DNA from: a virus
Strand: one strand, 5' to 3'
Virus record (IMG/VR): IMGVR_UViG_3300017949_001443
Span: 1-20,206 of that record
Length of the DNA stretch: 20,206 nucleotides
Positions 6,825-13,361 of this stretch are shown here, piece after piece. The position numbers were made by a program, and so were the translations under genes. How positions within the stretch are numbered: the first letter of the stretch is position 1; the number at the start of each line of letters is the position of its first letter. Under the pieces are notes generated by a model. It was not told the DNA's origin, searched no databases, and saw only the letters and a program-made list of their open reading frames with translations.

Positions 6825-7398
6825 TGTTGACCCATTCTGCTATAATATCATGACCGAGGTTATTAAAATGGCCTGCATCGTCGATTACATTTTGCCTTGC
6901 TATATTAGGTATATTATTGTATTCGAAGCTGAAGTTGCTTTTTTCTTTTATTGCGTTTACTAGAATATTGTGCTCTAAATTGCCCAGTTCTTTGCTATAA
7001 AATCTATAATAGTTTTTTGCAAATTTTATTTTTTGATAATCTTTAGTCCATTGCATCCTTGCATTTCCAGGAACAATAGTTGATATACTTGTATTAGCCC
7101 TAATATTGGGATCTAATCTATAATAATTATTTGTATTATAGAGAGAATCTAAATTGACTTGAAAGTCGCCTATTCTAGAAAATCTATGAGGATGAGTAAT
7201 TTGAAATATTATTATATCTGCTGTGATTAATTTTGAAAATTCTTCTAACAAGTACAACGAAAGCGTTACACTAGAGCCACCTATAGCTAGGTTGTAAACT
7301 TTGTCTTTAGATCTAATTTTAGATAATTTTTCAGCCCAACTATAATATTGTTCTGGCATTCCGGCAGTGTAACTGCATCCCAGACAAAGAATATTCAT
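6799..7398 (-). CDS. SGNH/GDSL-like hydrolase
   Basis: A 199-aa protein with the blocks of the SGNH fold. LGCSYT at 6-11 has the nucleophile S9 in a GxS context, NLAIGGSS at 36-43 gives the second-block Gly, ITHPHR at 67-72 stands near the third block, and DDAGHFNNLGH at 173-183 holds the DxxH pair D174 and H177. Family members are esterases, acetylhydrolases or lipases. In a phage, plausible roles are de-acylation of host surface glycans or modification of a virion polysaccharide, but the substrate is unknown. The ATG at 7398 overlaps the upstream stop (ATGA) and has GAAGAAGAG before it. Confidence 0.68.
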   Translation of the reverse strand: MNILCLGCSYTAGMPEQYYSWAEKLSKIRSKDKVYNLAIGGSSVTLSLYLLEEFSKLITADIIIFQITHPHRFSRIGDFQVNLDSLYNTNNYYRLDPNIRANTSISTIVPGNARMQWTKDYQKIKFAKNYYRFYSKELGNLEHNILVNAIKEKSNFSFEYNNIPNIARQNVIDDAGHFNNLGHDIIAEWVNNELERNIH

Positions 7399-7688
7399 TT
7401 CTCTTCTTCTACTTTTTCACCGGACGTTAGTTTAACTACTGAAAAATCGTTACAATTAAACATATCGTTTAATTTTTTTGCTAAATTGTGTGCGTGTCCT
7501 GGATTAGAGAAGGAAACTTTTTTATACTTAGGTCCAGGATAGTTAGTTAACATATTAGAAGATTTCAAATTGAAAGCTTCATCCTTATAGAATACTGCCC
7601 AAATGGCTTCAGCCTTCAGAACTTGTTCGCTTTTATATGTTTTTTTATCTATGTACTCAACTAGTACCGTCGGCTTCGGTCTACTCAT
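7395..7688 (-). CDS. Conserved hypothetical protein of T4-like cyanophages (97 aa)
   Basis: The sequence includes LKAEAIWAVFYKDEAFNLKS, NYPGPKYKKVSFSN and GHAHNLAKKLNDMF. I recall this pattern as widely conserved in T4-like cyanophages, but no function is known to me. It seems to be a compact alpha/beta protein with an acidic tail (GEKVEEEK). AAGGA lies 8 bases before the ATG at 7688, and a late-type GATAAATA box sits about 30 bases upstream. It begins the transcript that includes the SGNH and Smr genes. Confidence 0.75.
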   Translation of the reverse strand: MSRPKPTVLVEYIDKKTYKSEQVLKAEAIWAVFYKDEAFNLKSSNMLTNYPGPKYKKVSFSNPGHAHNLAKKLNDMFNCNDFSVVKLTSGEKVEEEK

Positions 7689-7717
7689 ATGCGCAATCCT
7701 TAAATAATATACGCATA

Positions 7718-7725
7718 TATTTATC
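7718..7725 (-). promoter_or_regulatory. T4-type late promoter candidate
   Basis: GATAAATA on the - strand is one base off TATAAATA and lies 30 bases before the ATG at 7688. The spacing is almost the same as for the CATAAATA box before the tail fibre gene. It lies in one of the few intergenic gaps (7689-7747). A late role for the 97-aa, SGNH, 130-aa and Smr genes follows if it is real. Confidence 0.42.
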
Positions 7726-7747
7726 TCTTTTTAGTTATGTGCGCACA

Positions 7748-7990
7748 TTACTTCCAGCCGGCTCCTGCATCCATATTAATTTGTATTACTTGGTCATCGT
7801 TAGATGATTTAGAAATAAGTATTTTTTCTAGGTCGCCGTTCAATCTTGCCATAACTTCTCCCAGTGCAAAAGCAAGTCTTTTAGCTTGGTCTAAAGACAT
7901 TTTAACTTCTTTTGCTCTACTCGCATCTGCACTTTTTGTTTGGGAAATAAATTGCTGTATTGGCGCAGTATTTAAAGGTTCATTTTGCAC
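7748..7990 (-). CDS. Small conserved hypothetical protein (80 aa)
   Basis: A mainly helical core (KMSLDQAKRLAFALGEVMARLNGDLEKIL at about 30-58) is followed by a short beta end (DQVIQINMDAGAGWK). This matches a small unassigned protein I recall from T4-like cyanophages. The ATG at 7990 overlaps the end of the preceding gene by 11 bases. An AGGAG is present but farther upstream than usual, so coupling to the preceding gene is likely. Function unknown. Confidence 0.65.
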   Translation of the reverse strand: MQNEPLNTAPIQQFISQTKSADASRAKEVKMSLDQAKRLAFALGEVMARLNGDLEKILISKSSNDDQVIQINMDAGAGWK

Positions 7991-8441
7991 GACTTAACTC
8001 CTGTCGCATTTCAAGTTCTGTTTTGAAAGGACCTTTATAATGATAACGTTCTAGAGTGATAAGTTTTGGACAAAAGCTTTTCACCCATCCTTTGTCAAAT
8101 CTTATAATGTAATAACCTGCACAATATAAACTTTTTGATTTTTCACTTTTTGTAAACAATGGAAGTTTACGTTTTACATCATACATATCGTTGTAAGGAA
8201 CACAACTAGTAGGAAAACTATTGCTTTCTTTCTGTTCGTGTTTTTCTATGCTTAAATTTGTCCAAGTGAGTTTATCTTTAAATTTTTTAGTAAGTTGTTT
8301 TTCGTTTTTAAAAAATCTAGTTCCAGTAGAATCGCTGAGCATATACTGGTCATCTGATATAGACAAGGTACCTACCCTAATACCGTTGTCTTCTACAATC
8401 CAAAATTTGTTTTTAATAATTTCTTTAGCATTAACGCTCAT
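7980..8441 (-). CDS. Conserved hypothetical protein (153 aa)
   Basis: The N-terminal half has beta segments (KFWIVEDNGIRVGTLSI, YMLSDSTGTRFF). The C-terminal half has the conserved-looking stretch LYCAGYYIIRF, WVKSFCPKLITLERY and YKGPFKTELEMRQEL, which I recall from unassigned T4-like phage proteins. The frame extends to 8516, but the ATG at 8441 has GCGAGGT at good spacing and overlaps the exonuclease stop by only 11 bases, so it is chosen. The gene is co-transcribed with the exonuclease, which hints at nucleic acid metabolism. No catalytic motif is seen. Confidence 0.68.
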   Translation of the reverse strand: MSVNAKEIIKNKFWIVEDNGIRVGTLSISDDQYMLSDSTGTRFFKNEKQLTKKFKDKLTWTNLSIEKHEQKESNSFPTSCVPYNDMYDVKRKLPLFTKSEKSKSLYCAGYYIIRFDKGWVKSFCPKLITLERYHYKGPFKTELEMRQELSRAK

Positions 8442-9420
8442 ACGGATACCTCGCTTGTAATGGTTCAGAATAATGTTGTGCTTGATCTGCAATACGTTGC
8501 ATATCCCACTTAGCACAGAACTTCATAAGACGCATACCGACCTGTGTAACATCCTTAGGTTCTACTTCGTTTATTGTGTTATTAATTATCTCTTTGATAT
8601 CAGCTGGCTGTGCAGTTAAGTCACAAAGTGTTACATTGCGGTTGTAGTCGTCCAAAACACGGTGCTCAACACCATTATGATCAACCCAACGCTGTAACAT
8701 AAGATTATTCCAGTTATAACCTTTCGTGGTCTTATCGTCAAATGCTTCCAATAGACCAACTTTATTTTTTGTACCTTTCTTGCGAACGCCTGGATAAGCG
8801 GAGAAAACATTGTCACTGGTATCACCTCGCATACATTTTTCAAATAACATAAATTGTGGATTAGGTGCAGGCTTAGGCTCACCTGTTTTCTTGTCTACAA
8901 CAGCCTTGCCCTTATCATCAAAGTATCCTTCATGTGTAATAGTTGTGTTACTAACGCCGTTATACTGCCTTACATTAGGTGCAATTAGTTGTGCAAAGTC
9001 ACCGTCTGTACTGATAATAACATGATTGTCATTGGGATGATTTTGTACCCAACCTGCAATAAGATCGTCTGCTTCTAGTACAGGATTATGTAGTACAGTG
9101 CAGTTAGTTTTGTCGGAAATAAAGTTTTTAAACTCATCAAAGATTTCAAAGAACACTGCATCTTCTTCAGCTTCACGTGGGCTCATTGCGTCACGAGTTT
9201 CTTGACGGTTACGCTTGTACGGAGCATAAAAGTCTTTGCGCCAGCTACGTCCTTCTAAGCAGAATACAACATGGTCAGCGTCAAAATCATTCCATGCCTT
9301 TTTAATACTATTAAGTGTAATGTGTAGTGCCATACCTACTTTTGTATCGATATCTCCACGTACTACATGACGTGCTCTAAAGAAAGTGTTAAGTGTGTCT
9401 ACAAGTATATAAGTTGCCAT
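8431..9420 (-). CDS. rnh: 5'-3' exonuclease / flap nuclease, T4 RNase H-like
   Basis: A 329-aa member of the FEN/5'-exonuclease superfamily. The acidic metal-site motifs appear in order: ILVDTLN at 5-11, YKRNR at 68-72, EADDL at 116-120, STDGDFAQL at 137-145 and RGDTSDNV at 198-205. The last is followed by a helix-three-turn-helix-like GVRKKGTKNKVGLLEAF. T4 RNase H (305 aa) removes RNA primers and nearby DNA from lagging-strand fragments, and this protein should do the same. It has its own promoter, lies alone after a 66-base gap, and leads a transcript with two small genes. The T4-type assignment over PolA-type exonuclease rests on length and phage context. Confidence 0.87.
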   Translation of the reverse strand: MATYILVDTLNTFFRARHVVRGDIDTKVGMALHITLNSIKKAWNDFDADHVVFCLEGRSWRKDFYAPYKRNRQETRDAMSPREAEEDAVFFEIFDEFKNFISDKTNCTVLHNPVLEADDLIAGWVQNHPNDNHVIISTDGDFAQLIAPNVRQYNGVSNTTITHEGYFDDKGKAVVDKKTGEPKPAPNPQFMLFEKCMRGDTSDNVFSAYPGVRKKGTKNKVGLLEAFDDKTTKGYNWNNLMLQRWVDHNGVEHRVLDDYNRNVTLCDLTAQPADIKEIINNTINEVEPKDVTQVGMRLMKFCAKWDMQRIADQAQHYSEPLQARYPYER

Positions 9421-9454
9421 TTTAGTGCCTATGATGGTTACTATTATCTATTAT

Positions 9455-9483
9455 AGTGTACACGAATATGTGTATTATGTCAA
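9455..9483 (-). promoter_or_regulatory. Sigma70-type promoter for the exonuclease gene
   Basis: TTGACA (9478-9483) on the - strand is followed after 17 bases by TACACT (9455-9460). A perfect TATAAT also lies directly downstream (9450-9455) but at 22 bases, too far for this -35 box. The site fills the gap between the 132-aa gene and the exonuclease ATG. Confidence 0.55.
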
Positions 9484-9486
9484 CCA

Positions 9487-9885
9487 TTATGATACAGAAC
9501 TTTTACCTTTATCTATCGGAACAACATTAATATAACCTGCACCTCTATCTGTATCGATGCCTTCTTCTTCTAACATTTGGTATACAATAGTTTTAAACCA
9601 AGCATCCACAATTAGTTCGTTTGTTTCACCACTATAACCTGCATCGAGCAATTGCTCGATAAATTCGTTGTTCCAGTCTAGTTCGAAAAAACCGTTACGA
9701 ATGTTCTCTGGATTAACCTGTGTATCTAAAACAGCGACCCATGGTTCGCCTTTTTTAGTTGCTTCTTGTTTTTCAATTTCAAGTGCAGCTCTACGATTTT
9801 CTTCTGGAGTAAGTTCTTTTTCTTTAACAGGTTCTTCTATAATTTTAGGAGTTACACCTAGCGTTTGTTTTAGTTTATCCCACAT
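9487..9885 (-). CDS. Conserved hypothetical protein (132 aa)
   Basis: An acidic and charged N-terminal half (PVKEKELTPEENRRAALEIEKQEA) looks like a flexible helix. The C-terminal half (WVAVLDTQVNPENIRNGFFE, LDWNNEFIEQLLDAGYSG, IVDAWFKTIVYQML) is a conserved-looking small domain that I recall from unassigned T4-like marine phage proteins. AAGGAAG precedes the ATG at 9885, which overlaps the upstream gene by 11 bases. It is the last gene of the folE-queE transcript. Whether it takes part in deazaguanine synthesis is unknown. Confidence 0.68.
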   Translation of the reverse strand: MWDKLKQTLGVTPKIIEEPVKEKELTPEENRRAALEIEKQEATKKGEPWVAVLDTQVNPENIRNGFFELDWNNEFIEQLLDAGYSGETNELIVDAWFKTIVYQMLEEEGIDTDRGAGYINVVPIDKGKSSVS

Positions 9886-10084
9886 CTTTTTCTTCCTTTA
9901 AGTATTCCACGCTTTGTGTCATACGTGTTATTGAAAAATACTTAGGGTCATTATAAGTATGTGTACCTTCTGCTCTTAGATCAATATACATACCTTCTTT
10001 TTGTAGTACAGCCCAAAGAGCATTTAAATCTTTCAACTGCTTTTTAAAATCATTAACAAGTTTAGTTACTTTTGGGTCCTTCAT
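9875..10084 (-). CDS. Small hypothetical protein (69 aa)
   Basis: A 69-aa protein, helical at the N terminus (TKLVNDFKKQLKDLNALWAVLQKEG) followed by beta-like segments (MYIDLRAEG, KYFSITRMTQSVEYL). No family is recognised. AAGGA lies 7 bases before the ATG at 10084. The start overlaps the stop of the 30-aa ORF that follows queE (ATGA), so translation of this gene may be coupled to that ORF. Confidence 0.62.
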   Translation of the reverse strand: MKDPKVTKLVNDFKKQLKDLNALWAVLQKEGMYIDLRAEGTHTYNDPKYFSITRMTQSVEYLKEEKDVG

Positions 10085-10173
10085 AATTGTTTCCTTATTT
10101 TCTCATATTGTTTTTCAGTAATCTTTTTTGCTTGTAAAACTTCAAGATCTTCTTTGCTAAGTCCCCCAGGCAT
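10081..10173 (-). CDS. Possible 30-aa SHOCT-like ORF overlapping the end of queE
   Basis: An ATG at 10173, inside the last codons of queE, opens a 30-codon frame that ends exactly at the start of the next gene (ATGA overlap). The product has SKEDLEVLQAKKITEKQYEK followed by IRKQL, a pattern like the SHOCT mini-domain (helix, Gly/Lys turn, ITxxxxE helix). There is no good ribosome binding site. It could be a coupled mini-gene, or a C-terminal extension of QueE reached by a +1 shift at the G5 run near 10166-10171. It could also be chance coding, although it fills the gap exactly. Confidence 0.35.
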   Translation of the reverse strand: MPGGLSKEDLEVLQAKKITEKQYEKIRKQL

Positions 10174-11116
10174 TTCCGAATAAGCTGATGTGTAGTCTGG
10201 GACTGAATCGCCAGCCTCTTTCCATACACGCTTCTGCCACGTCTTTAACGTTGAGACTATATTCTTCCGAACGTCCTCCAAGCGGCATAAGATATACTGG
10301 ACACTCGATGCCTGCTGCACGATATTCTTCAACAGCTCTATTAACTTCGTCAAAGTCATCCATAGTAGCAACAACAAACTTGAAATACATATCACTGCCA
10401 TCCACAAGGGAATACTCACGAGCAACGTCAGGCTTAATAGCATCACTCCAAGGTTCGCCTGAAACGGAGAGCTTTGGTGAGCAGCTAAATGTGACTTTAA
10501 TTCTATCGTTATCGTTGAGATAATTGAAGAAGTCATCATGTAAAGGTTGTGTAGTATTAGTTTCAATTGTGACATTTTTTAAATCAGCCATTTTAGGATG
10601 TTCAAACAACTCTACATAAAGTCGTTGCCAAGCTAGTAATGGCTCTCCTCCTGTTAAAATAAGATGTACGTCTTGACCATTGTCCATAGTCCACTTGCCT
10701 TCTGGCAGTAAACTAATCAAGTGTTCAACAACTTCGTCTACTTCTGCAAGTTTGTTGAAGTGTTTAAACTCTGGATAGATACTTGCATAAGTATCACAAC
10801 CTGTATGGATAATAGGCAAGTCTTCAAATTTTTCAGTTGTTTTGTGTACACCTGCGTCAAGCAATGCTTTTACTTCTGCATTGTAACGCTGACCTTCTTT
10901 GTGTTGTTCCCAGCGATCTTTTTTAGTGTCAACACCGAAGTTCATACAACGGAAGTTACAACCAAATGTACGTAGGAATACACTGGGTACTCCTACAAAC
11001 TTCCCTTCACCTTGTACACTATAAAATGCTTCACTGTAACGTAGTTTCATTGTTGGTTTCCTGTTAACTGCTTCATAAGAAGGATAACCTTTTTCAAATA
11101 CTGGACTTTCAATCAT
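10157..11116 (-). CDS. queE: QueE, 7-carboxy-7-deazaguanine synthase (radical SAM)
   Basis: QueE converts carboxy-tetrahydropterin to 7-carboxy-7-deazaguanine using SAM and a 4Fe-4S cluster. The evidence is QGEG near residue 35, the cluster motif GCNFRC, TGGEP of the radical SAM core near residue 155, IETNTT near 185, and the C-terminal RLHISLFGNAWG. The cluster cysteines are odd: CxxxC is followed not by xxC but by NFG, and the third Cys appears only 49 residues later in HTGCDTYASI, giving CX3CX49C. The TTG at 11122 is ignored because the ATG at 11116 forms a TAATG junction with folE and has AGGAG upstream, giving 319 aa. It is translationally coupled to folE. Confidence 0.9.
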   Translation of the reverse strand: MIESPVFEKGYPSYEAVNRKPTMKLRYSEAFYSVQGEGKFVGVPSVFLRTFGCNFRCMNFGVDTKKDRWEQHKEGQRYNAEVKALLDAGVHKTTEKFEDLPIIHTGCDTYASIYPEFKHFNKLAEVDEVVEHLISLLPEGKWTMDNGQDVHLILTGGEPLLAWQRLYVELFEHPKMADLKNVTIETNTTQPLHDDFFNYLNDNDRIKVTFSCSPKLSVSGEPWSDAIKPDVAREYSLVDGSDMYFKFVVATMDDFDEVNRAVEEYRAAGIECPVYLMPLGGRSEEYSLNVKDVAEACMERGWRFSPRLHISLFGNAWGT

Positions 11117-11799
11117 TAGCAAGCAAACTCCTGTTGTAATTTAATATTGTCAAAGAACTCTTTCTTTGTACCAGGATCTGTTTTAAACGCACCTTTTAGT
11201 ACAGTTGTTTGTGTAAGTGAACTATGTGCCATAATGCCTCTATTTTCACAGCAACCGTGTGTTGCTTGAATGTACACACCTAAGTGATCGGCGCCAGTTG
11301 CTTTAGCAATCTCACGAGCAATGTCGTTAGCAAGTTCTTCTTGTAGCGTACCACGTCTAGCACACCATTGTGCAATACGTGTATATTTAGAAAGACCAAT
11401 TAGTTTAGCACTTGCAATAATACCAATATATGCTACACCAGATACTGGCTGATGGTGATGCGAACAAACACTTTTCAGTTCACTTCGTACAACTAACATA
11501 CCTTCATAACGATCATCGTCATGATTAGGAAATGCTGTTGCACTTGGAACAGGATCATACCTTCCGCTCATTAATTCATTAAAGTACATTTTAGCAAGAC
11601 GTTTTGCTGTACCTTGTGAGTTAGGATCGTTGTGTCGATCAATTAGTAGTGTGTCTAGTACACCTTCAAATGCAACAGTTGCTTCTTCGATAAGTTCTTC
11701 CTTATCGCCTTTCTGTAGTACTTCTGAAATGTTGTCGCCAGCCCAATAGCGAATGTTTGCATCTTGCAAACGGGCTTTAATTTGTTCTGCTTTGCTCAT
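11116..11799 (-). CDS. folE: GTP cyclohydrolase I
   Basis: FolE opens the imidazole ring of GTP and forms dihydroneopterin triphosphate, the first step of pterin and 7-deazaguanine synthesis. The 227-aa product matches E. coli FolE in length and motifs. SVCSHHHQPVSGVAYIGI near 110-127 supplies zinc ligands C112 and H115 and catalytic H114. IGLSKYTRI lies at 134-142. ATHGCCENRGI at 179-189 supplies H181 and the second zinc Cys (C183). CGGAG precedes the ATG, and an exact-consensus sigma70 promoter lies upstream. With queE downstream in a TAATG overlap it forms a two-gene deazaguanine unit. Folate or tetrahydrobiopterin supply is the alternative use. Confidence 0.93.
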   Translation of the reverse strand: MSKAEQIKARLQDANIRYWAGDNISEVLQKGDKEELIEEATVAFEGVLDTLLIDRHNDPNSQGTAKRLAKMYFNELMSGRYDPVPSATAFPNHDDDRYEGMLVVRSELKSVCSHHHQPVSGVAYIGIIASAKLIGLSKYTRIAQWCARRGTLQEELANDIAREIAKATGADHLGVYIQATHGCCENRGIMAHSSLTQTTVLKGAFKTDPGTKKEFFDNIKLQQEFAC

Positions 11800-11814
11800 T
11801 TAGTTCTCCGAGTT

Positions 11815-11832
11815 ATAGACGAGGATGTCTAT
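11815..11832 (-). other. Hairpin in the folE leader
   Basis: ATAGAC and GTCTAT form a 6-bp inverted repeat with a 6-base loop. It starts within a few bases of the predicted folE transcription start (about 11835) and ends about 15 bases before the ATG. It could stabilise the 5' end of the mRNA or be an operator-like palindrome. It is short and no specific function is claimed. Confidence 0.3.
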
Positions 11833-11841
11833 TATGTTGTT

Positions 11842-11870
11842 ATTATATACTTTATTTAGGTTTTTGTCAA
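11842..11870 (-). promoter_or_regulatory. Exact-consensus sigma70 promoter for folE-queE
   Basis: TTGACA (11865-11870), a 17-base spacer and TATAAT (11842-11847) on the - strand match the ideal sigma70 promoter at all twelve positions. The gap 11800-11875 is otherwise non-coding. The site should be read by unmodified host RNA polymerase from the start of infection. Confidence 0.82.
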
Positions 11871-11875
11871 GTATA

Positions 11876-12076
11876 TTATGCAAAATATCCATCAATAACT
11901 TCTAAAATATCATGATATTTTGCTATTTCCATCATTTCTTTTTCAATCTCATCCATTACATCTCCGTGTTCGCCGATGCCTGCTGGATTGTTTAGTAGAA
12001 TTTCTACGTTCATTCTGTGCTTTTCAACGTGTCCTAGTGCATGATCTCTCGATGCTTTAAGTAGTTGCTGTCTCAT
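11876..12076 (-). CDS. Small conserved hypothetical protein (66 aa)
   Basis: A helical protein with SRDHALGHVEKHRMNVEILL, then NNPAGIGEHGDVM, then an acidic helix (DEIEKEMMEIAKYHDILEVI). I recall this pattern as very common in T4-like cyanophages without a known function. Several His residues are spread along it but form no clear metal site. The ATG at 12076 overlaps the HIT gene by 20 bases and has AAAGGA about 11 bases before it. It is the last gene of the long queD-led transcript. Confidence 0.72.
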   Translation of the reverse strand: MRQQLLKASRDHALGHVEKHRMNVEILLNNPAGIGEHGDVMDEIEKEMMEIAKYHDILEVIDGYFA

Positions 12077-12419
12077 TTTTATAGTTTCCTTTCTCTGGTA
12101 TCACGTGCCGCACTCCTCCACGAGGATCTTCCATATCACCCTTGCGGCGAGGGATGAGATGTACATGTGGATACATAACAGTTTGACCTGCTTCTTCGCC
12201 TATATTTTGACCGATGTTGTAAGCATTGCAATAACCTTTTTGCACCCAGTCATGGCCCCATGCATAGGCTGCTTTGTAGCACTTAGCCAAATGGTCCCAA
12301 TCTTGTACCTTAGGCACAAAAAGAACATGTCCTTCGGTTACAGGAAAGCCGTCTTTAAATACAGTATATTCTTTGGTATCTATTAGTATGTCCTTCCAAG
12401 GTACTTCGTTAAACTGCAT
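12057..12419 (-). CDS. HIT-family protein (variant histidine triad)
   Basis: A 120-aa histidine-triad fold protein with PVTEGHVLFVPK near 26-37, NIGQNIGEEAGQTV near 68-81 and PHVHLIPRR at 84-92. HIT proteins hydrolyse or transfer nucleoside phosphoesters and phosphoramidates. The usual HxHxH is YPHVH here: the first His is Tyr (Y83), while the nucleophile-position H85 and the following H87 remain. The frame starts with TTG at 12434, but the ATG at 12419 has GAGGA with good spacing and is chosen. It overlaps the end of the upstream glycosylase gene. The substrate is unknown; a nucleotide-salvage role fits the phosphoribosyltransferase two genes upstream. Confidence 0.82.
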   Translation of the reverse strand: MQFNEVPWKDILIDTKEYTVFKDGFPVTEGHVLFVPKVQDWDHLAKCYKAAYAWGHDWVQKGYCNAYNIGQNIGEEAGQTVMYPHVHLIPRRKGDMEDPRGGVRHVIPEKGNYKNETATT

Positions 12420-12789
12420 AAAACTCTTCCTCAATGTATCTTTTTAATTCGTGATCACCTACATTTTCAGGTAGTTCTTTTTTATAAAACAGCCTATAAC
12501 TATCGCTACCGTACTTTCCAATGCCATATAACTCTGTAGCATCTTCGCCGTCCCAATCTTCAAACTGTTCGCTCATTCTATACAGTCTTTCTGCTCGAAC
12601 TCGTTTCATTCCTAACGGTGCAATTACTTCTTCAATCTCGTCTCTTGTTGCATGAAGTAATGCAGTGTGCGTTGGCCATTTAGAAAAGAAAACAGGTAGA
12701 ACAGCCTTTACTTGTTTTCTGCCTGTTTGGTTTAAACACATGACGCCCACCATATGTTGCCAAACATTTTCTACTTGCTGTTGCACCAT
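12409..12789 (-). CDS. MBD4-like HhH-GPD DNA glycosylase
   Basis: A 126-aa HhH-GPD domain that resembles the glycosylase domain of eukaryotic MBD4 more than bacterial MutY or Nth. VGVMCLNQTGRKQ near 14-26 matches the LNRTSG region, APLGMKRVRAERL matches KPLGLYDLRAKTI, and LYGIGKYGSDSYRLF at 87-101 matches LHGIGKYGNDSYRIF. GDHELKRY then supplies the catalytic Asp D112. The Lys of bifunctional Nth is absent, so a monofunctional T:G or U:G mismatch glycosylase is expected. No iron-sulphur Cys cluster follows. Starts at GTG 12804 (GTGA overlap with the upstream stop) and ATG 12789 are both possible. It lies in the queD-led transcript beside a HIT gene. Confidence 0.8.
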   Translation of the reverse strand: MVQQQVENVWQHMVGVMCLNQTGRKQVKAVLPVFFSKWPTHTALLHATRDEIEEVIAPLGMKRVRAERLYRMSEQFEDWDGEDATELYGIGKYGSDSYRLFYKKELPENVGDHELKRYIEEEFYAV

Positions 12790-12800
12790 TAAATCATCTC

Positions 12801-13361
12801 TCACTGTCCGACATTCTCCCAGGGATAAACTAACCAAACATCTTCTTCTGACTTGTTTACTTCATGCACACTGTAGTCTACAGTGCCGTCAAACTCGCTT
12901 GATAAGTTATCTGTAATAGTAGCAAAGCGAACGTTCTTGTGCCATACGCTATCCCAAGTACTTTCTTTTGGTAGACAACTGCTTTGCCAATCCTTTTTTA
13001 TCCAGTTAAATGTAGCACCAGTATCGTTAATATCATCTACAATAAGAATGTTTTTGCGTTTGCTTAGGTCCCAACGAGTTTTATAAATTTCACGATCTTC
13101 TTCGTTTACATAACCAAAAGCATCTTCGCTCATCCAACAGTTACTTTCGCAACCGTTGTCATCTCCGTTATCACGTAAACTAATCTTTAGTGCTTCTCCA
13201 CGCACATTTAACATATTAGATAAAATAGTTGCAGGAACATTGCCGCCTCGTGTAATACCTACAATGTAGTCAGGCTTCCAATTGTCATTATACATTTGCA
13301 GTGCAATGTTTAGGCAAGCACGTTCTATGTCCTGCCACGAATAGTAATGTTTCTTAATCAT
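12801..13361 (-). CDS. Type I phosphoribosyltransferase
   Basis: A 186-aa PRTase with the PRPP-binding signature ILIVDDINDTGAT at 105-117 and an upstream YIVGITRGGNVPA at 32-44, the usual PPi-loop region. Family members join a base to PRPP or the reverse; the closest type by look is hypoxanthine/xanthine-guanine PRTase, but the base-binding hood does not identify the substrate. A Cys-containing insert (NGCESNCWMSED at 70-80) is present. GAGG precedes the ATG, which overlaps the upstream stop (ATGA). In a transcript led by queD it might salvage the guanine released by base exchange; that is inference. Confidence 0.82.
   Translation of the reverse strand: MIKKHYYSWQDIERACLNIALQMYNDNWKPDYIVGITRGGNVPATILSNMLNVRGEALKISLRDNGDDNGCESNCWMSEDAFGYVNEEDREIYKTRWDLSKRKNILIVDDINDTGATFNWIKKDWQSSCLPKESTWDSVWHKNVRFATITDNLSSEFDGTVDYSVHEVNKSEEDVWLVYPWENVGQ

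Noticed and set aside
10175-10575. N-terminal part of a longer - strand frame running into the 30-aa ORF
   Set aside because: This part is out of frame within queE and looks like low-quality hydrophobic shadow sequence; only the piece after about 10173 was kept as a candidate.
11800-11875. preQ1-type riboswitch before folE
   Set aside because: The leader is only about 35 bases and shows a single short hairpin without the pseudoknot-forming A-rich tail expected of preQ1 riboswitches.
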